A stretch of 46,310 bases of DNA from Clostridiales bacterium (GTDB taxonomy: Bacteria; Bacillota; Clostridia; Oscillospirales; UBA644): the NCBI GenBank assembly GCA_016281915.1, contig JAEEJO010000058.1:1-46310 (forward strand). Direction: 5' to 3'. Shown piece after piece: positions 42,645 to 46,310 of this stretch. A program made the translations under genes and the position numbers. The notes under the pieces were generated by a model. That model was given only the letters and a program-made list of their open reading frames with translations, ran no database searches and had not been told where the DNA came from. Each line of letters starts with the position of its first letter. The stretch's first letter is position 1.

Positions 42645-43463
42645 TTATGCTTTCATTTTCCTGAATAGTTTCCTTGCGATGAGTACAACTACGACAGTCC
42701 ATACAGCGCCCCAGACCTCGACCGACCACAGCGGGACCGCACCTCTCTGGTACAATGCGGGAAGTGTGTCCATCAGCATATGCAGAATGATCGCCATCGG
42801 CAGATATGCCTTCTTTGCGTTGACGACGCCGTAATACACGATGACCGTCAGCCCGATATGGAGAAGCATCGCCAGAAGTCGTTCAATGACGTTCATTGCC
42901 ATCATCATGTAATCGAACTCAGCGGCCGCCTTTACGGACGGAAGCGCAGCGACAGCGGTTTCTTCCGTAATATTAAGTGTTTTGAGCGCGTTTTGCGTGT
43001 CTCCCGCAGAGAACAGGATCGCAATTACAAGATATAAGACTGTGGCAGGCAGAATAACCGCCAATATCTCGATTCCACCGTGACCTATGCCGTACAGGAC
43101 CGCGTTTTCACGAGTGCGGTTCTTTTTCATGATGGTTTTCAGAACGATATATCTTCCGCATTCCTCAAAAACCCCGGCCATAATGATTCCATATAATACG
43201 AAAGCTACTGTGTTTCCGTTGATGAATCGGGAAACGGGATTGTCATGAAGAATGCAAAAATAATGCACACCCAGCTCCAGCACGCGTGCGGAAACGATAA
43301 ATCCGGCTGCTCCTGCGATGAGCCAGCTGATATTAGTCTTCTCTTTATGCTTTATTCGCCAGCAGATGAAGAAAATGACGGGGATCGCGATCATCAGAAT
43401 GACAGTGATGATCAGAGCAGGTACGCTGCTTTTGCCAATGACGATATTCTCGAACTCAGTCAT
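42645..43463 (-). CDS. YhfC-family intramembrane metalloprotease-like protein
   Basis: The 272-residue protein has about seven hydrophobic segments. The motifs FEECGRY, YGIGHGGIE and ILHMLMD place it in the YhfC family, relatives of the CPBP/PrsW glutamic-type intramembrane proteases; the Glu pair and His residues would form the active site inside the membrane. Its ATG overlaps the stop of the MerR gene by 4 bases (ATGA), so the two are translated together. A role in cleaving or shielding the membrane-bound MerR protein is inferred from this pairing. Confidence 0.82.
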   Translation of the reverse strand: MTEFENIVIGKSSVPALIITVILMIAIPVIFFICWRIKHKEKTNISWLIAGAAGFIVSARVLELGVHYFCILHDNPVSRFINGNTVAFVLYGIIMAGVFEECGRYIVLKTIMKKNRTRENAVLYGIGHGGIEILAVILPATVLYLVIAILFSAGDTQNALKTLNITEETAVAALPSVKAAAEFDYMMMAMNVIERLLAMLLHIGLTVIVYYGVVNAKKAYLPMAIILHMLMDTLPALYQRGAVPLWSVEVWGAVWTVVVVLIARKLFRKMKA

Positions 43464-44185
43464 TCTTCCTCACCTCCCCAGACCTCTACACAGAAGCCTT
43501 TATGCCCGCACGCAGTGCAGATCAGCTTACGGGCAGTAGGGGTGTGATTCGCCCAGAAGGCTTCCTTCAGAGCGGGCTTGAATACCTCGTGACATTCCGG
43601 GCAGATGTATTTTACATGATTGAAGTAATAACGGCTGACCAATATGCCCCAAATAGCAGCCACCAATGCCCAGCCAACGAACGGCCACCATATGCCTCTG
43701 ACGATCCAGATAATAATGGAAAACCATTGCAGCGCTGTGACCGGGATCCCGGTCAGTATCATCATCCGGCGCATCCTTTTCAGCTTTTTTTTACCTTCCA
43801 TAATGACGGCTATGTCACCGATTGTTTCTAGAGAGAAGTCTGTTTTGCCCTTCAGCCCGTTTTTCAGCTCATGCAGCTTTTCCAGCTTTCCCTGTTTCTC
43901 GGAAATCTCATCCGAAAGAACGGTTTCCTGCTGTTCAATCAGCAGGGATATCACTTTTTCGGGATGCTCTTCCTCCAGGATCTGAGAAATAGCGTCGATG
44001 GGAAGATCCAGTTCACGAAGAAAACAGATAATTTTCATACGCTTCAGATCGTCTTCCGAGTAGAGCCGCCGTCCACCTTCGGAAAGCTCTCCGGGAATCA
44101 GGATACCCCTGGTATCATAATACTGAACGGTTCGGACAGTGACGCCACAGAGCTTTGCAAGCTCTCCCGTCGTGTATTTTGACAT
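43460..44185 (-). CDS. MerR-family regulator with two membrane helices and a zinc ribbon
   Basis: The 241-residue protein starts with a MerR winged helix (1-70: YTTGELAKLCGVTVRTVQYYDTRG, EGGRRLYSEDDLKRM) and a coiled-coil dimer helix (75-115). Residues about 143-186 form two hydrophobic helices (ILTGIPVTALQWFSIIIWIV; WWPFVGWALVAAIWGILV). The C-terminal part has C195-x2-C198 and C223-x2-C226, a zinc ribbon. A DNA-binding protein tied to the membrane suggests sensing of membrane stress or release by proteolysis. AAAGGAGGCGAAAGCT precedes the ATG. The promoter has a 19-base spacer, typical of MerR control, and an inverted repeat over the -10 box. Confidence 0.87.
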   Translation of the reverse strand: MSKYTTGELAKLCGVTVRTVQYYDTRGILIPGELSEGGRRLYSEDDLKRMKIICFLRELDLPIDAISQILEEEHPEKVISLLIEQQETVLSDEISEKQGKLEKLHELKNGLKGKTDFSLETIGDIAVIMEGKKKLKRMRRMMILTGIPVTALQWFSIIIWIVRGIWWPFVGWALVAAIWGILVSRYYFNHVKYICPECHEVFKPALKEAFWANHTPTARKLICTACGHKGFCVEVWGGEEE

Positions 44186-44202
44186 AGCTTTCGCCTCCTT
44201 TC

Positions 44203-44240
44203 GTCATGTATTATACAACATGACGCTGCGTAACAAGCAA
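44203..44240 (-). promoter_or_regulatory. MerR-type promoter and operator of the MerR-YhfC operon
   Basis: Minus strand TTGCTT (44235-44240), a 19-base spacer, TATAAT (44210-44215). An inverted repeat GTCATGT/ACATGAC (44203-44224) spans the -10 box, consistent with autoregulation. Confidence 0.65.
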
Positions 44241-44285
44241 TACCTTACTCAGGGGGATTTTTCTGAAAATTTTACTTTTTTCGCA

Positions 44286-44318
44286 AAAAGCTCCCCTTCG
44301 GCGATGACGGCATGGGAG
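44286..44318 (-). terminator. Terminator of the second alpha/beta hydrolase
   Basis: Minus strand stem CTCCC/GGGAG (44314-44318 with 44291-44295), long loop, then CTTTTTGCG. Confidence 0.55.
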
Positions 44319-44325
44319 AGTATGC

Positions 44326-45069
44326 TTATTGTGCGAGCATTTGGAGAAGTTCCTCCACATAGAGTTTCGGATGGTTGATCGAATAATCTCCATGATACAT
44401 CCCATCTTTGATTTCAAGGCAGCTTCCGGGTAAAGCCTCATGCAGCAGCTCTGCGGAGCGAAGCATTTTTTTCTGCTCTTTTCCTCCAACTATTATGCGC
44501 ACCCCGGCACAGGTGTTCTGAATACATGACTTCACTTCATATGCTGTGTTCGCCTTCAGAAAGGAAATCATGTTGTCTTTTGAAATATGTGACGTGTCTC
44601 GATAATAGTCCTCGAATAGATCCTCACGAATGCGAAGATATCGAAATTGAATTTTGGCAAACCATTCCTTTTGAATCAGGCCATAGCTTGAAGCGAATGA
44701 AGGTCTTATAAGGGCATGAGTGATCCTTGAAGGGATTACAGATGCACTTTCAATAATGGCATATCGGCAGATATCCGCCCGCTGTTTCAGAATTTTCACC
44801 AAAACCTGAGCGCCGAGAGACAGCCCTCCGATAAGAAGAACTGACCCGTCATATTCGCTGTCGATAAACGAAATGATCCGTTCTGCATTTTTCTCTATAC
44901 TGACAAAATCCGCATCACTTTCCGCGTGACCGTCGAGAATCGGCAGCACGATATGGTATCGTTCACCGAGAAGCTCTGCTTCCGCTCTGAAGTTCCACCA
45001 TGAGAGTCCGCCGCCGTGGAGCAGCATAATGATATCGCTATTCTGTTTTCCGTATTCTATCGTTTTCAT
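44326..45069 (-). CDS. Alpha/beta hydrolase (esterase/lipase-like)
   Basis: The 247-residue protein shows the alpha/beta hydrolase pattern: LLHGGGLSWWNFRAEAELL (HGG oxyanion loop), VLPILDGHAESD, the nucleophile elbow GGLSLGAQ (Ser in L-S-L-G) and the late acid/base region with GMYHGDYSINHP carrying the His. There is no signal peptide. GGCAGGT just before the ATG is the ribosome site. It is a single gene between the MerR operon and the GH43-like gene; the substrate is unknown. Confidence 0.85.
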   Translation of the reverse strand: MKTIEYGKQNSDIIMLLHGGGLSWWNFRAEAELLGERYHIVLPILDGHAESDADFVSIEKNAERIISFIDSEYDGSVLLIGGLSLGAQVLVKILKQRADICRYAIIESASVIPSRITHALIRPSFASSYGLIQKEWFAKIQFRYLRIREDLFEDYYRDTSHISKDNMISFLKANTAYEVKSCIQNTCAGVRIIVGGKEQKKMLRSAELLHEALPGSCLEIKDGMYHGDYSINHPKLYVEELLQMLAQ

Positions 45070-45172
45070 ACCTGCCCCAATTGTGCTTGATATCCTCTAT
45101 AACCGCTTGCTGATGTTGTCGTCGGCATAAAAACCGAAATTATTAACGCCGTTGAGCGGGCGGTATTTTATT

Positions 45173-46310
45173 TCAGTTTTCTCTGAACGGCTCGGTGAAA
45201 AAGTGAAAATTGTCTATCCACAGTTCAGCACCCGGTTCGGGCTTAAGAATAAGACAAAGATCGGTTACGTCATCAAGAGGTTTATCAAAACGGAAAAATG
45301 CGTTGCGCCTTGAGTACCATTCAAAAGAGTTTGTCGGGTGTTCTGCGTTTATTGTGCCGAGAAGGCGACCGTTTTCTCCTCCCGCTGTCACGTCAATCGA
45401 TGCCTTGCCCCCAACGCAGTAGTAATCAAGTGAAAATCCGACTTTATCGGACAGATTGCGTATCTTCGGATATGCCAGTTTTGCTTTTTCGGTGCAGGAA
45501 ACACAAAAGCCGAAGAGACATTTATTTTCGACCTTTTTTACGTTTTCGCCCTTCATGTACCATTGCGCTTCAATTCTGTTCCAGTCAGAATCATACTGTC
45601 CTACGCCGTATTCCACTATCAGGGGATCTGTGACCAGTTCGCCGTTTTCCCTGATATGAACATAGCAAAGACCGCTCGAACGAAACATGTCCGTTTGGTC
45701 TTTAACGGTTATTGCCTGAAAAAGCTGACCGTTCCACTCGCAAAAACTGCTGTGATCGATGGTCGAAGCGGTATCCCCCATGAAATTATAAGGTCCGTAA
45801 ACGTTGTCGGATACGGCATAAAATCCTCCGTAACTGAGGTAATACCTTCCGCAGAATTTGTTCAGCGAGGCTTTGTCATCGCCGCAGTGGTCAAGAGAGA
45901 TTTTCTTCGGTGTTTCTGCAAGCGAAATCATATCCGGACCCAATCTGGCAATAAAATATCCGCAGCCTTCGCCGTAGCACCATGACGGACCGCCGAAAAC
46001 GATATAGTATTCTCCGTCATCGTCACGAAAGACAGAGGGATCATATTCTCTTGTTGTAGTCACGTTCCCGTCAAGCAGAGGCCTTCCGAGGGCGTCTTTG
46101 AACGGTCCTCCCGGATGATCTGAAACCGCTACGCCCGTTCTGCTGTTTCCGTCGGAAAAATAGTAGTAGTATTTCCCGTTTTTTTCAGCGGAATCGACCG
46201 CCCAGCAGCAGTTTGATGGACCCATAAAAAAATCTTCAGGGTGAACGACGGATTCAAGCTTCCACTCCACCGCGTCTGCAGAGGACCAGATCTGCCAGTC
46301 ATGCATGCAA
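45173..46310 (-). CDS. GH43-like glycoside hydrolase with C-terminal carbohydrate-binding-type domain (5' end outside the window)
   Basis: The frame is open to the window edge. The ATG at 46306 falls inside the first propeller blade (HDWQIWSSADAVEW), so the real start lies beyond 46310. About 378 residues are visible. Blade motifs such as CWAVDSAEKNGKYYYYFS, EYDPSVFRDDDGEYYIVFGG and TIDHSSFCEWNGQLFQ fit a five-bladed GH43 enzyme acting on arabinosides, xylosides or galactosides. The last 130 residues (GFSLDYYCVGGKASIDVTAGGENG ... ELWIDNFHFF) form a CBM6-like beta sandwich. Whether it is secreted cannot be seen. Confidence 0.83.
   Translation of the reverse strand, partial: CMHDWQIWSSADAVEWKLESVVHPEDFFMGPSNCCWAVDSAEKNGKYYYYFSDGNSRTGVAVSDHPGGPFKDALGRPLLDGNVTTTREYDPSVFRDDDGEYYIVFGGPSWCYGEGCGYFIARLGPDMISLAETPKKISLDHCGDDKASLNKFCGRYYLSYGGFYAVSDNVYGPYNFMGDTASTIDHSSFCEWNGQLFQAITVKDQTDMFRSSGLCYVHIRENGELVTDPLIVEYGVGQYDSDWNRIEAQWYMKGENVKKVENKCLFGFCVSCTEKAKLAYPKIRNLSDKVGFSLDYYCVGGKASIDVTAGGENGRLLGTINAEHPTNSFEWYSRRNAFFRFDKPLDDVTDLCLILKPEPGAELWIDNFHFFTEPFREN

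Noticed and set aside
1..46310. tRNA, rRNA, insertion sequences and phage genes
   Set aside because: No cloverleaf with GGTTCGAATCC-type arm, no rRNA signature, and no transposase, integrase or phage structural motif was found by reading.

Overview
The window looks like a chromosomal piece of an anaerobic Bacillota, most likely a gut-type Clostridia. The signs are a sortase-anchored surface protein with Cna_B domains, lipoproteins with Clostridia-style signal peptides, strong AGGAGG ribosome sites, TTGACA-N17-TATAAT promoters, short T-tailed terminators, FeoA-FeoB iron uptake and intracellular glycosidases. No rRNA, tRNA, CRISPR array, insertion sequence or phage gene was seen. The genus cannot be fixed from the sequence alone.

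Layout. Positions 2-4510 hold the 3' part of a giant repeat adhesin. Positions 4671-6738 hold an antibiotic-biosynthesis-monooxygenase-like protein and, divergently, the first of four related solute-binding lipoproteins. Positions 6884-10047 form a two-gene unit: a small XRE regulator and a 981-residue fusion of a CoiA-like nuclease, a UvrD-type helicase and a zinc ribbon, which is the best candidate for an undescribed (probably defence) system. Positions 10210-13136 carry a TIM-barrel sugar isomerase-like protein, radical SAM 'mobile pair' protein B and a GH29 fucosidase. Positions 13490-28128 mix three more solute-binding lipoproteins, a C26 glutamine-amidotransferase-like hydrolase behind a possible attenuator, three uroporphyrinogen-decarboxylase-superfamily (methyltransferase-like) proteins, a GH106-type rhamnosidase and a MATE exporter.

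Positions 28462-30987 encode a FeoA-FeoB fusion with its small Cys-rich membrane partner. Positions 31196-36571 encode a lipoprotein tyrosine phosphatase, a frameshifted membrane protein, a DUF6273 protein and a GH42 beta-galactosidase. Positions 37119-40668 carry an orphan RelB/DinJ antitoxin, a second frameshifted gene, an HD-domain (SpoT-like) hydrolase, an Fe-S aldo/keto reductase and a SAM-clan riboswitch with terminator before a small unknown gene. Positions 40848-45069 carry a MerR - YhfC protease - hydrolase - DUF3795 operon, a GNAT acetyltransferase and a second hydrolase. A GH43-like protein runs off the right edge.

Functional reading. Much of the window looks devoted to capture and intracellular breakdown of plant or host glycans rich in deoxysugars (fucose, rhamnose, galactose, arabinose/xylose). 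Binding lipoproteins are present without permeases, glycosidases lack signal peptides, and URO-D-like proteins sit between them. Several promoters in this cluster (GH29, the third URO-D protein and two lipoproteins) carry a common GCTGCAA-like core in the -35/-10 spacer, which suggests a shared regulator.
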